Source of the DNA: Saprospiraceae bacterium | Lineage (GTDB): Bacteria > Bacteroidota > Bacteroidia > Chitinophagales > Saprospiraceae | Direction: 5' to 3' | Assembly: GCA_958295895.1 (NCBI GenBank) | Contig: CATQHI010000007.1 | Span: forward strand, 62,001-126,000 | DNA: 64,000 nt | Shown: in pieces, positions 16,373-25,387 of the stretch | Numbering within the stretch: the stretch's first letter is position 1 | Layout: every line of letters starts with the position of its first letter | Translations under genes and position numbers: made by a program | Notes under the pieces: model-generated | What the model was told of the DNA's origin: nothing | The model's input: only the letters and a program-made list of their open reading frames with translations | Database searches by the model: none

Positions 16373-17105
16373 TGCTGGAGATCACCCCGGCACTATACCG
16401 CGCCACAAACTCTAGCCCCTCCCCCACCGTATGGTCCCGCTGGTGCAGTAGCGCCGCCTTGATGCCGGCTACGATCCGCGGCGGCTTAGCGGCAATGGCA
16501 TCGGCCACCTGCCCCACCCGGTACTGCAGCTGCCGCTCGTTGCCGAGCGCCTCGGTGACCAGCCCGACGCGCTCGGCCTCCCTGCCATCCACCTTACGGG
16601 CGGTGTAGGCCAGCTCGGCGGCCAGCCCCGGATTGATGATGCGCGGCAGCCGCTGCAGTGTACCAAGATCGGCCACGATGCCCAGGTCAACCTCCTTGAC
16701 CGAAAAGGTGGCATCCTTCGTACAGTAGCGAATGTCACAGGCGGTGATGATATCGACCCCACCACCGATACAGCCGCCGTGGATACTGGCGATGACCGGC
16801 TTGCGGCAGCGCTCGAGGGCCGTGATACAATCCTGTAGGTTGCCGATGAATTCCACCAAATAAACCTCGGGATCCTGACCGCTGGCTTGTACCTGCCGCG
16901 GGAGTTCGCTCAGTACACTTAGGTCGATACCGGCACAAAAGTGCTTGCCCTGCCCGGAAAGTACCACTACCCGTACGTCCTCATCGCCATCCACCCGTTC
17001 GACGGCACTACGTAAAGCCTCCCACTCCGCCACATCAAGCGCATTGGCACGCTCGGGCCGGTCGAAGGTGAGGTAGGCGATGTGTTCCGTGACCCGGTAG
17101 TCCAT
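16350..17105 (-). CDS. enoyl-CoA hydratase/isomerase family protein, dienoyl-CoA isomerase-like
   Basis: The 251-residue crotonase-fold product has oxyanion-hole segments FCAGIDLS (56-63) and GGCIGGGVD (110-118). The stretch SVKEVDLGIVADLGTLQRLP (135-154) strongly recalls ECH1-type delta3,5-delta2,4-dienoyl-CoA isomerases, including the acidic pair equivalent to Glu138 and Asp146. That would place it in oxidation of polyunsaturated acyl chains; this is inference from motif similarity. It is the last gene of a tight operon (3-bp gap after the SDR). Its last seven or so residues (NAVPRNL) come from a repeat element carrying the stop codon. Confidence 0.85.
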   Translation of the reverse strand: MDYRVTEHIAYLTFDRPERANALDVAEWEALRSAVERVDGDEDVRVVVLSGQGKHFCAGIDLSVLSELPRQVQASGQDPEVYLVEFIGNLQDCITALERCRKPVIASIHGGCIGGGVDIITACDIRYCTKDATFSVKEVDLGIVADLGTLQRLPRIINPGLAAELAYTARKVDGREAERVGLVTEALGNERQLQYRVGQVADAIAAKPPRIVAGIKAALLHQRDHTVGEGLEFVARYSAGVISSNAVPRNL

Positions 17106-17108
17106 ATG

Positions 17109-17913
17109 CTATTCACTGAAGAGATTGACCAGCCGCATCCGGTTGCTGTGTAGGTGGTCCAGACCGTCGACATATAGGGTAGTGCCACTGGTGTAGCTGG
17201 CTAGCGGGCTGGCTAGGAACAGCACGGCGTTGGCTACCTCGTCCACCGTACCGTGGCGCTTCATCAGGTTATCTTCCTTCATTTGGTTCAGTAGCTCCCT
17301 GACGGGCTCGGCGTAGGTATTTAGCCCGGAGGAGATGATAGTGCCCGGGGCCACGCAGTTCGCCCGGATGTTGTAGCGGGCCCATTCCTGCGCTAGGCTC
17401 TTCATCAGGTTCTCCGCACCCGCGCGCGCCGCCCCCGTGTGTGCCATGCCGGGAAAGCCGCGGTCCATATTCACGATGATGGTTACGAGGTTGCCGGACT
17501 GCTGAGGGACGAAAAAAGCGCTCGGCCATCACGCGGCTCACGTAGAAGGTGCCGTTGAGGTTGGTATTGATGACGGCATCCCACCCCTTGTCGCTGATGT
17601 GCCGGGCTAGGCTGGGAAACTGTCCGCCGGCATTGTTGATGAGCACGTCCAGGCGGCCGAACTCCTCCTCAATCAGATCGGCTACCGCTGCCACCTCGTC
17701 CGGCTTCCGAATATCACAGGGGCGGTACACGCAGGTGCCCAGTTGTTGGAGGGCGGCCGCAGCCTCGGCGAGGGGTTCTTCCTTGCGCGAGCAGATGCAC
17801 ACTTTGGCTCCGTGGCGTAGCAACGCTTCTGCAATGCCGTAGCCGATACCCGAGCGCCCACCGGTGACCAGGGCAACGTTATCCTTAAATAAGTCAGGAG
17901 CGTAGTACGACAC
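17109..17913 (-). pseudogene. short-chain dehydrogenase/reductase, frameshifted (trans-2-enoyl-CoA reductase-like)
   Basis: The N-terminal half reads VALVTGGRSGIGYGIAEALL (Rossmann motif) and INNAGGQFPSLA up to VMAERFF. It then loses frame and reads nonsense. The C-terminal half continues in another frame (MDRGFPGMAHTGAARAGAEN, VAPGTIISSG, YTSGTTLYVDGL). Removing one base from a T6 run (A6 at 17512-17517, plus strand) restores FFVPQQSGNLVTIIVNMDRG and an intact protein of about 267 residues. The restored protein lacks the usual YxxxK at its normal place, as in peroxisomal enoyl-CoA reductase relatives. A homopolymer error in the assembly is as likely as a true mutation. It is the middle gene of the operon. 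Confidence 0.75.
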
Positions 17914-17916
17914 GGG

Positions 17917-18885
17917 CTAGTAATTTGCGAGAAGAGCAGCTTGCTCCTGGAGCGATAGCTTGAATTCCCGCTTCAGGCGCTGGATAAGCTCGGCGGCCGG
18001 CGGGTTATCGTCGATAGTAGCCACGCCATGACCGGCGCTCCAGAGGTTCTTCCAGGCCTTGGCCTCGTGCTCGGCACCGAAGTCGGCCTTCGCTTTCTGG
18101 TCCCACATTTCCTTGGTGATGCCGGCGGCCTCCAGGCTGGCCACCATCCAGTTGGCCGGGATACCGGAGACGGAGGCGGTGTAGATGATGTCGCGGGTGC
18201 CGGACTTGATGATCATGTCCTTATAGGCATCATCGGCGATAGCCTCCTGGGTATTGATGAAGCGGGTGCCCATGTAGGCTAGGTCGGCTCCCATCTGAAG
18301 GGCGGTAGCAACGTCACGGCCGCTACTGAGCGCACCGGCCAGCAGAATCACTCCGTCGAACATCTTTCTGATCTCGCTGACGAAGGGAATAGGATTGAGC
18401 GTGCCGGCGTGCCCACCGGCTCCGGCGCAGACCAGGATCAGCCCGTCGGCCCCGGCGTCGATCGCCTTCTGGGCGTGGTAGGTGTTGGTGACGTCGTGGA
18501 AGATGAGCCCCCCGTAGCTATGTACCGCATCGACTACCTCCTTGACCGCCCCCAGGCTCGTAATGACCAGTGGCACCTGTTGGCGTACGATCACCTCTAG
18601 GTCGGCCTGCACTCGGGGGTTGGTCTTGTGGACGATGAGGTTGACGCCGTAGGGGGGCAGCTTCTTACCCAGTCGTTCTTCCTCTGCCTTTAGTTCTTCT
18701 TTGATCTCGACCACCCACTCCTCGAAGCCCTTCGTAGTACGGTTATTGAGGGCGGGAAAGGTGCCCAGTACACCGTTCTTGCAGCACTCCAGTACCAGCT
18801 GCTGCTGGCTGACGATGAACATGGGGGAGACAACTACGGGGATGTCGAGGTGGAGGCTAGCCAGAATTTCTTGGGTGGTGGGCAT
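17917..18885 (-). CDS. nitronate monooxygenase / 2-nitropropane dioxygenase-family flavoprotein
   Basis: The start MPTTQEILASLHLDIPVVVS gives 322 residues; the longer frame upstream is repeat DNA. The TIM barrel has IPVVVSPMF, the FMN-binding VCAGAGGHAGT with the conserved His, and VILLAGALSSGRDVATALQMGADLAYMGTRF (phosphate site). These are hallmarks of FMN-dependent NMO-family enzymes. It is first in an operon with the SDR and the dienoyl-CoA isomerase-like gene (3-bp gaps), which suggests a role as an acyl-CoA- or enoyl-directed oxidoreductase rather than nitroalkane breakdown. This last point is inference from context. Confidence 0.85.
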   Translation of the reverse strand: MPTTQEILASLHLDIPVVVSPMFIVSQQQLVLECCKNGVLGTFPALNNRTTKGFEEWVVEIKEELKAEEERLGKKLPPYGVNLIVHKTNPRVQADLEVIVRQQVPLVITSLGAVKEVVDAVHSYGGLIFHDVTNTYHAQKAIDAGADGLILVCAGAGGHAGTLNPIPFVSEIRKMFDGVILLAGALSSGRDVATALQMGADLAYMGTRFINTQEAIADDAYKDMIIKSGTRDIIYTASVSGIPANWMVASLEAAGITKEMWDQKAKADFGAEHEAKAWKNLWSAGHGVATIDDNPPAAELIQRLKREFKLSLQEQAALLANY

Positions 18886-18906
18886 GGCCGCAAAGTAGCG
18901 AATTTT

Positions 18907-19000
18907 CGCCGTGCGATGCGGTCTACGACCACGCTGTTCCGCGCAGTTTACCGACTGCGCGAGCTGTCCACGCCGCAACTACAAGTTGCGGAGCACGGCG
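18907..19000. repeat. cruciform element with outer stem and three inner hairpins
   Basis: CGCCGTGC (18907-18914) pairs perfectly with GCACGGCG (18993-19000). Enclosed are GCGGTC-TAC-GACCAC, GCGCAGT/ACTGCGC (18941-18960) and CGCAACTACAAGTTGCG (18974-18990). It fills the gap between the divergent nitronate monooxygenase and helicase-nuclease genes. Confidence 0.75.
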
Positions 19001-19042
19001 CGGCTGGAAGCCACTTTCGCGCTCAGTATCTTCACCCCCCCG

Positions 19043-22000
19043 ATGAGCACCTCCCCCCGCAATAAAGCCCTCGCCGACCACTTCTACCGCCGCATCGCAC
19101 GGATCGGCGAGCAGGAAGGACAGGAACTGGCCAGTCAGCACGAGGCCCTACGTCGCCTGCTTCAGGAACAGTTCGAGCGGGCTACGGAGGAGGACCGGCT
19201 CAGCTTCTCTACCCGCTACGCCCGCATCAGCTACGTCGCCCACAAGCTTAGCCTACCGCGGCAGCTCACCTACTTCGAGCGGCAGTTTCGCAAGACGCGA
19301 GCGGAGGAGCAAAACGAAGATAGCCTTGCCCTGGGCCTGCGGGTAGCCACCGAACTGACCGAGCGGCTCTTCGAGGTCCCCGTTCCCCCGGGCTTACAGG
19401 CCATTGCCGAGCGCCCCTACCCTGACTACCGCGAGCCCGAGGTACGTGGCCACTACTACCAGTTACGGGTCCTGGCCCTGGAGGTCGATACCCGCGAGCA
19501 AGTCCTGCGCGTCAGCCCGGAAGACCGGCCCGAGCAGCGCTTCGTGATTCCCTACGGTGAGGACGAATTAGCGGAGGGCCCCGTCCCCACGGCGGTCGGG
19601 ATCCTAGAAAAGGTCAGCGGCCCCTACGTCGTCTGCAACCTCATCAACGCCCAGTTGCGCGACGGCGGCCGCCTCTATCCCAGCCAGATCGTCATCGAGC
19701 CCGACTTCCTGGTCAATGTCACCGACGTAGCCAGCTGCTTCGGTAGCGGACCCCACTACCAGGTCTGGTCTACCCTGCCCAAGCGCCTGCTGCCCTTCGA
19801 AAAGCGGCCGCCCCTGGTACGCGGTAGCATCGTCAACTCCTTCCTCGACTTCCTCGTGCAGGAGCCCGATATCTCCTTCGCCAAGATCAAGTCGCGCATC
19901 TTCGCCCTCCAGCCCCTGGAGCTGAGCCTGTTCAACGACGCCGAGAGCCGCCAGCTCATGGGCGACTTGAAGCACCACTTTCTCACGGTCCAAAAGTTCG
20001 TCCGCCAGCACCTCGACGAGCTCAGTATCGAGCGGGAAACGGTCACGCTGGAACCCTCTTTCCTAAGCCCCAGCTACGGGCTCCAGGGTCGCCTCGACCT
20101 GCTCGACTCCCAGGAAGACAGCGAGGGCGGCACCACCAGCATCGTCGAGCTCAAGACGAGCAAGATATTCCGCCCCAACGTCCACGGCATCCGCCCCGAC
20201 AACTTCATCCAGACGGTCCTCTACGACCTCATGATCAACCGGGCGCTGGGCAAGGAGGCGCAGGTGCGCAGCTACATTCTGTACAGTGTCGACTACGACC
20301 GCCCGGTGCGCTATGCCCCCCCGCAGTTCGTCCACCAGATGGAGGCGCTCACGGCGCGCAACAAACTCGTTGCGGTGGAGATGCTACTGGCCCAGTTGGG
20401 CGGGGACGCAGGTGCGGACTCCTCGCAGCGAGACCTAAGACAGCAGACCGACGCCCTATTCGCCCGCATCCAGCCCGAACGGCTACCGCCCCTCGGTTCC
20501 TTCACCGAAACGGACCACCGCACTACCCTATCCACCTACCAGCAACTCAGCGACCTGGAGCGCCGCTACCTGGGCGCCTTCATGGGCTTCGTAGCCCGGG
20601 AGCAGCGGCTGGCCAAGATCGGCGAGCAGAAGACGGACCACGTCAACGGCCTGGCCAGCCTCTGGCTCGACGAGCGCCGCGACAAGATCGAACGCTTCGA
20701 GCTGCTCGACGGACTCGCCTACGACCACTACGATCCGGAAGGCAACCGGCTCACCCTGCGGCGGCAGGATGATGACGAGATGCTCATCAAGTTCCGCCAG
20801 GGCGATATCGTCGCCCTCTACGGTACCGAGGAGCGGGAGAGCCAAACGGGGGATGCGGTCCGCTCCCAGATCCTGAAGTCGACCATCATCGCCGTTGACG
20901 AGCAGACCGTGCACCTGCGGCCCCGCAACCCCCAGCTGAACGACCGCGTGTTCCGCCGCAAACCCTACTGGGCCATCGAAAAGGACGTGCTGGACAGTAG
21001 CTTCAAGAACCACTACCTGGGGCTCTATCTCTGGGCCGCCTCCCCCCCGGACTTCCGCCGGCGCTGGCTCGGACTGCAACCCCCCGGACAGGCCGAACCC
21101 TACGCCGGCAACGTAGCCTCTGACCTGACCGACGAACAGCAGCGTATCCTACGCCGGGTCATCACCGCACCCGACTACTTCCTGCTCTGGGGACCGCCGG
21201 GCACGGGTAAGACCAGCATGATGCTACACCACCTGGTGCGCCACCTACTGCTGCATACAGATGAGCAAATTCTTCTAGTGGCCTACACCAACCGGGCCGT
21301 CGACGAGATCTGTGAGAGCATCGAGCGCATCCAGATCGACGGCGAGCCCTTCAGAGATTACCTGCGCATCGGTAGCCGACTCGGGACCGGGGAGGCCCAC
21401 CAGGGGCAACTGCTACAGGTGAAAAGCGAGGGCATTCAGCGGCGCAAAGAACTGCGCGCCCTGATCGACCGTACGCGGGTGGTCGTCGGCACCGTCTCCA
21501 GCGTGGGGGGGAAGAACGAGTTGTTCAAGCTCAAGACCTTCGACCGAGTGATCGTCGACGAGGCCAGTCAGATTCTGGAGCCGCTGCTGGCCAGTCTGCT
21601 CACGCGCGTGCCCCGCGCCCTGCTGATCGGCGACCACCGCCAACTGCCCGCTGTAGTGCAGCAGGCCGACGCCCTGACGCAGGTCAGTGATACGGTACTT
21701 CAGGAAGCCGGGCTAAAGAACCTAGGTACCAGTCTTTTCGAACGCCTCTACCTGACCGCCCGCCGCAACGAGTGGACCTGGGCCTACAACCAACTGAGCC
21801 GGCAGGGGCGGATGCACGAGACGATCATGGCCTTTCCGGCCCTGCACTTCTACGACGATACCCTACGTATTCTGCCGGAGTCCATCAGCCACCATCTGAA
21901 GCAGCGGGCACCGCTACGCATGAACGCCCCCGTCGGTGAACTGCAGACCGATTTGTGTCAGGACCGCCTCGTGTTCCTGTCCACCCCCGTAGACCACGAG

Positions 22001-22456
22001 ACCCCCGACCCCAAGGTCAACCGCCACGAGGCGGAGCTAATGGTACACCTGATCGAGGCCTTTATTGCACTCTACGGCAACACGCCTACGCCCATCCGCC
22101 CCGGCGACATCGGCATCATTACGCCCTACCGCGCCCAGATCGCCTACATCCGCCAGGAGCTGGCACGGGAGGGCTACGAGGCCGACGACTTCACGGTCGA
22201 CACCGTGGAGCGCTACCAGGGCAGTGCCAAGCGGATCATCCTCATGTCGCTCTGCGCCAATGACAGCGGGCAGCTCGACCGCCTTTCCCAGGTCTCGGAG
22301 GAGGGCGTGGACCGCAAGCTCAACGTAGCCATGACGCGGGCGCGCGAGCACCTGGTGCTGGTGGGCTGTCCGGACGTGCTGCGGCAGAGCGAGGTATACA
22401 ACAAGTTGTTAACGCACGTAACGGCGCAACCCCAGCGTTTGCCACTTGTATCTTAG
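19043..22456 (+). CDS. Dna2-like superfamily 1 helicase with PD-(D/E)XK nuclease region
   Basis: The start MSTSPRNKALADHFY gives 1137 residues; upstream in-frame codons lie in the cruciform repeat. About residues 349-374 contain GRLDLLDSQE and SIVELKTSK, a D...ExK pattern typical of PD-(D/E)XK nucleases. The helicase has Walker A LLWGPPGTGKTS (about 712-723), VIVDEASQI (about 835), IGDHRQLPAVV, DIGIITPYRAQ, DTVERYQGS and LNVAMTRAREHLVLVG (about 1092). This order matches Dna2/UPF1-type 5'-3' helicases joined to a nuclease, probably acting in DNA repair. No Fe-S cysteine cluster was recognised. Some such proteins belong to anti-phage systems, but no partner genes are adjacent. Confidence 0.82.
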   Translation: MSTSPRNKALADHFYRRIARIGEQEGQELASQHEALRRLLQEQFERATEEDRLSFSTRYARISYVAHKLSLPRQLTYFERQFRKTRAEEQNEDSLALGLRVATELTERLFEVPVPPGLQAIAERPYPDYREPEVRGHYYQLRVLALEVDTREQVLRVSPEDRPEQRFVIPYGEDELAEGPVPTAVGILEKVSGPYVVCNLINAQLRDGGRLYPSQIVIEPDFLVNVTDVASCFGSGPHYQVWSTLPKRLLPFEKRPPLVRGSIVNSFLDFLVQEPDISFAKIKSRIFALQPLELSLFNDAESRQLMGDLKHHFLTVQKFVRQHLDELSIERETVTLEPSFLSPSYGLQGRLDLLDSQEDSEGGTTSIVELKTSKIFRPNVHGIRPDNFIQTVLYDLMINRALGKEAQVRSYILYSVDYDRPVRYAPPQFVHQMEALTARNKLVAVEMLLAQLGGDAGADSSQRDLRQQTDALFARIQPERLPPLGSFTETDHRTTLSTYQQLSDLERRYLGAFMGFVAREQRLAKIGEQKTDHVNGLASLWLDERRDKIERFELLDGLAYDHYDPEGNRLTLRRQDDDEMLIKFRQGDIVALYGTEERESQTGDAVRSQILKSTIIAVDEQTVHLRPRNPQLNDRVFRRKPYWAIEKDVLDSSFKNHYLGLYLWAASPPDFRRRWLGLQPPGQAEPYAGNVASDLTDEQQRILRRVITAPDYFLLWGPPGTGKTSMMLHHLVRHLLLHTDEQILLVAYTNRAVDEICESIERIQIDGEPFRDYLRIGSRLGTGEAHQGQLLQVKSEGIQRRKELRALIDRTRVVVGTVSSVGGKNELFKLKTFDRVIVDEASQILEPLLASLLTRVPRALLIGDHRQLPAVVQQADALTQVSDTVLQEAGLKNLGTSLFERLYLTARRNEWTWAYNQLSRQGRMHETIMAFPALHFYDDTLRILPESISHHLKQRAPLRMNAPVGELQTDLCQDRLVFLSTPVDHETPDPKVNRHEAELMVHLIEAFIALYGNTPTPIRPGDIGIITPYRAQIAYIRQELAREGYEADDFTVDTVERYQGSAKRIILMSLCANDSGQLDRLSQVSEEGVDRKLNVAMTRAREHLVLVGCPDVLRQSEVYNKLLTHVTAQPQRLPLVS
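20399..20417 (+). repeat. dispersed GC motif, 16 of 19
   Basis: GGCGGGGACGCAGGTGCGG lies inside the helicase-nuclease coding sequence, encoding a GGDAGADSSQ linker between the nuclease-like and helicase parts. Confidence 0.55.
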
Positions 22457-22474
22457 GGTGAACACTCCCCGACT

Positions 22475-23845
22475 ATGACGCTGACTACCCTGCTGCTCTA
22501 CATTGGCATTGCCGCGCTTTCGCTGACGGCGCTGACGCACGTGTTTTTGCGCGCTACCCGGAGTCTGCCGGTGAGTCTACTGCAGAATTTTGCCGGGGCG
22601 CTGTTCATTTTCTCGGGCTACGTCAAGGCCATCGACCCCCTGGGCACGGCCTATAAGATGGAGCAGTATTTCGCGGAATTCGAGGCCACTGCCGCGGGCG
22701 CAGGTGCGGGGTTTTTGGCGCCGGTCTTTCCTACCCTTAGCGAGTACTCTGCGGGCTTTTCGGTGACGATGATCGTCCTGGAGATTATGCTGGGGCTGAT
22801 GCTGGTAGTAGGCGCTAAGCCAAAGTTGACGAGCTGGCTCTTCTTCACCATCGTAGCCTTCTTTACGGTCCTGACGGGCTACACCTACCTGACGGGCTAC
22901 GTACCGGCTGGGGAGAACTTTTTTACCTTCGCCAGTTGGGGCGAGTACGCCGAGAGCAACATGAAGGTGACCGATTGTGGTTGCTTCGGTGACTTTTTAA
23001 AATTGGAGCCGCGGACTAGTTTCCTGAAGGATGTAGCACTGCTCCTTCCTGCCCTGGTCTTTCTCTTTGCTCCGCGGCGGATGCACCAGGTGTTCTCGCC
23101 CGGTATGCGCTCGGCGCTAGTACTGGGCACCGGAGCGCTGGCCGTCTTTTACTGCCTGAGTAATTTCGTGTGGGACCTGCCGGGTCAGGACTTCCGTCCC
23201 TTTAAAGTGGGCACCGACGTAGCTGCTGTGAAGCAAGCCGAAGAGGACGCTACAGCCAACGTACAAGTATTAGGATATATGGCGACCAATAAAGCCGACG
23301 GACAGGTACTCAAGATGAGTACGGAGGACTTCCTCAAGGTGTATAAAGACTATCCAGAAACGGAATGGAACCTGGAACAATACAAATCCGAACCTACCAT
23401 CCTACCCACCAAGATCAGTGATTTCGAGGTTACAGATATGGAGGGCCACAATGTGGTACCAGAGTTGCTGGCTAATCCCGGCTACACCTTCATCATCGTG
23501 GCCTATAAGCTCAAGGGCGAACCCGGTGCGTGGGATACCGATTACCTGGCTGACTGGCGCGACGATATCCAGCCCGTGGTCGAGCAGGCCCGCAGTGCCG
23601 GTCACAACGTGGTAGCAATGACCAAGTTGAACAGTGACGCGGCCCTAGAAGACTTCAGTAAGGCAGTGGGCGCCGACTACCCCTTCTACCGCGGCGACGA
23701 CATCCTACTCAAGACCATCATCCGCTCCAACCCCGGGGTGGTACTGATGAAGCAGGGTGTGATCGTCAACAAGTGGCACCACAGCAAACTACCCAGTTTT
23801 ACGGACATCGCCAGCCGCGATATTCTGGCATCCTCCAGTAAGTAG
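22475..23845 (+). CDS. BT_3928-family membrane protein with DoxX/MauE-like domain
   Basis: The first half of the 456-residue product is a multi-span membrane domain. It includes QNFAGALFIFSGYVKAIDPL and the redox-type motif DCGCFGDFLKLEPRTSF that characterises the MauE/DoxX-like part of BT_3928 proteins. Further spans follow, and then a soluble thioredoxin-like C-terminal region (PTILPTKISDFEVTDMEG, YTFIIVAYKLKG) without a CxxC. The Cys pair suggests membrane thiol chemistry, though function is untested. It starts 18 bp after the helicase and precedes nusB. In Bacteroidota this family commonly sits in core-gene neighbourhoods. Confidence 0.82.
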   Translation: MTLTTLLLYIGIAALSLTALTHVFLRATRSLPVSLLQNFAGALFIFSGYVKAIDPLGTAYKMEQYFAEFEATAAGAGAGFLAPVFPTLSEYSAGFSVTMIVLEIMLGLMLVVGAKPKLTSWLFFTIVAFFTVLTGYTYLTGYVPAGENFFTFASWGEYAESNMKVTDCGCFGDFLKLEPRTSFLKDVALLLPALVFLFAPRRMHQVFSPGMRSALVLGTGALAVFYCLSNFVWDLPGQDFRPFKVGTDVAAVKQAEEDATANVQVLGYMATNKADGQVLKMSTEDFLKVYKDYPETEWNLEQYKSEPTILPTKISDFEVTDMEGHNVVPELLANPGYTFIIVAYKLKGEPGAWDTDYLADWRDDIQPVVEQARSAGHNVVAMTKLNSDAALEDFSKAVGADYPFYRGDDILLKTIIRSNPGVVLMKQGVIVNKWHHSKLPSFTDIASRDILASSSK

Positions 23846-23859
23846 TCGGGCTTTTTTCG

Positions 23860-23889
23860 TTGCTTTGCGGGGCGCTAGGGGTAGTTTCG
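23860..23889 (+). promoter_or_regulatory. promoter upstream of nusB
   Basis: TTG (23860-23862) and TAGTTTCG (23882-23889) are separated by 19 bp, one base off the TAnnTTTG consensus. The start codon follows 29 bp later. Confidence 0.5.
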
Positions 23890-23918
23890 CCCACAGCGCG
23901 TTGAAACCCCGGACCCCC

Positions 23919-24830
23919 ATGTTGAGTCGTCGCAACGTTCGCATCAAAATCATGCAGGTGCTCTACGCCGCCCAGCGGCAGGAGCGCGACGAGCTGCGGG
24001 CCATCCGGAGTCACTACCAGCAGCTGGTGCGTCGATCCTACGAGCTGTACCTCCAGAACCTGCTCATCCTACAGCGCTGCTGCGAGTACGCCAAGCAGGA
24101 TGCTGCCACCCGTAAGGCCAAGCTGCGACCTAGCGAAGAGGACCTTGCCTTCGAACCCACGCTGGCGACTAATCCGGCCGTCCGCTCGCTTACCGAAAAC
24201 AAGGAGCTCAGCCGCATCTACGACCGCTATTACACCCGTAGCCTCACCGACGGCGATCAGATCAAGCAGCTCTACCGCGACTTCCTCGGCACGGAAGCTT
24301 ACACCACTTACGCCGCCCTGGAGCAGCCAGACGCAAAGGCCACCACCAAGGTGCTGCTGGCCCTCTACAAGTGGCTGCAATCCCAGGAGCTTTTCCTGAC
24401 CATGGTCGAAGACCACTTTCCGCTCTGGCAAGAGGATAAAAGTCTTGTGGTGGGAGCGATGAAAAAGACCATCAAAGCACTGCCCGCCGACGGTGACTTC
24501 GTTAAGGAGTATGAGACGAATTCGGAGGCCGTCACGGAGTTCGGCGAGGTGCTCCTCCGCTTCGTCGTCGAAGCCAATGACCAGCTGCTGTCCCGCATCA
24601 CCCCCGTACTCCAGAACTGGGACGCCGAGCGCGTAGCCATCATCGACATGATCCTGCTCAAGATGGCCATGGCCGAGTTCCTCGAGTTCGACTCTATCCC
24701 GCCCCAGGTCACCCTGAATGAGTACCTCGATATCTCTAAGCTCTACAGTACGGACAAGAGCCGTGAGTTTTTGAACGGGGTGCTAGACCGGGTGCTTAAG
24801 GAGTTGCAGGCTGAGGGGTTAGTGAAGTGA
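23919..24830 (+). CDS. nusB: transcription antitermination factor NusB
   Basis: The start MLSRRNVRIKIMQVLYAAQR gives 303 residues, about twice the length of E. coli NusB. As in other Bacteroidota, a long helical insertion precedes the conserved C-terminal bundle. The C-terminal core is intact: WDAERVAIIDMILLKMAMAE, IPPQVTLNEYLDISKLYST and REFLNGVLDRVLKEL. The protein binds boxA RNA and helps rRNA operon transcription. An upstream in-frame alternative would start within the promoter. The stop codon abuts a large cruciform element. Confidence 0.92.
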   Translation: MLSRRNVRIKIMQVLYAAQRQERDELRAIRSHYQQLVRRSYELYLQNLLILQRCCEYAKQDAATRKAKLRPSEEDLAFEPTLATNPAVRSLTENKELSRIYDRYYTRSLTDGDQIKQLYRDFLGTEAYTTYAALEQPDAKATTKVLLALYKWLQSQELFLTMVEDHFPLWQEDKSLVVGAMKKTIKALPADGDFVKEYETNSEAVTEFGEVLLRFVVEANDQLLSRITPVLQNWDAERVAIIDMILLKMAMAEFLEFDSIPPQVTLNEYLDISKLYSTDKSREFLNGVLDRVLKELQAEGLVK

Positions 24831-24978
24831 TATGCGATTCTCGATATGCGATCTATGAGGTAGCTGCCGCAAGAAGATGCTCGCTTCGCTCGTCTGACAT
24901 TAATAGGACGAGCGAAGCGAGCAGATAACAGCGGCAGCACCTCGCATATCGAGTATCGCATATCATATATCGCATATC
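24831..24978. repeat. large nested inverted-repeat element (GATATGCGA arms)
   Basis: The outer arms are repeats of GATATGCGA: GATATGCGATTCTCGATATG on the left (from 24829), and its near reverse complement on the right. AGCTGCCGC/GCGGCAGC continues the stem. The core is a perfect 16-bp inverted repeat, GCTCGCTTCGCTCGTC (24879-24894) and GACGAGCGAAGCGAGC (24907-24922), with a 12-nt loop. The right end repeats the arm word three more times. It occupies the whole gap between the convergent nusB and arfB genes and could terminate both. Confidence 0.8.
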
Positions 24979-24985
24979 AAAACCC

Positions 24986-25383
<398 letters not shown>

Positions 25384-25387
<4 letters not shown>

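Noticed and set aside
17500-17530. Programmed frameshift at the T6 run of the SDR gene
   Set aside because: No stimulatory structure or conserved slippery heptamer context was seen; an indel or base-calling error explains it more simply.
17731-17738. Further GCAGGTGC words (also near 23954, 26368 and 56044) as motif copies
   Set aside because: Only the 8-bp core matches, and most encode peptides expected for their families; not counted as copies.
19043-22456. Anti-phage defence system built on the helicase-nuclease
   Set aside because: Dna2-like architecture fits repair, and none of the adjacent genes (BT_3928, nusB, nitronate monooxygenase) is a known or plausible defence partner.
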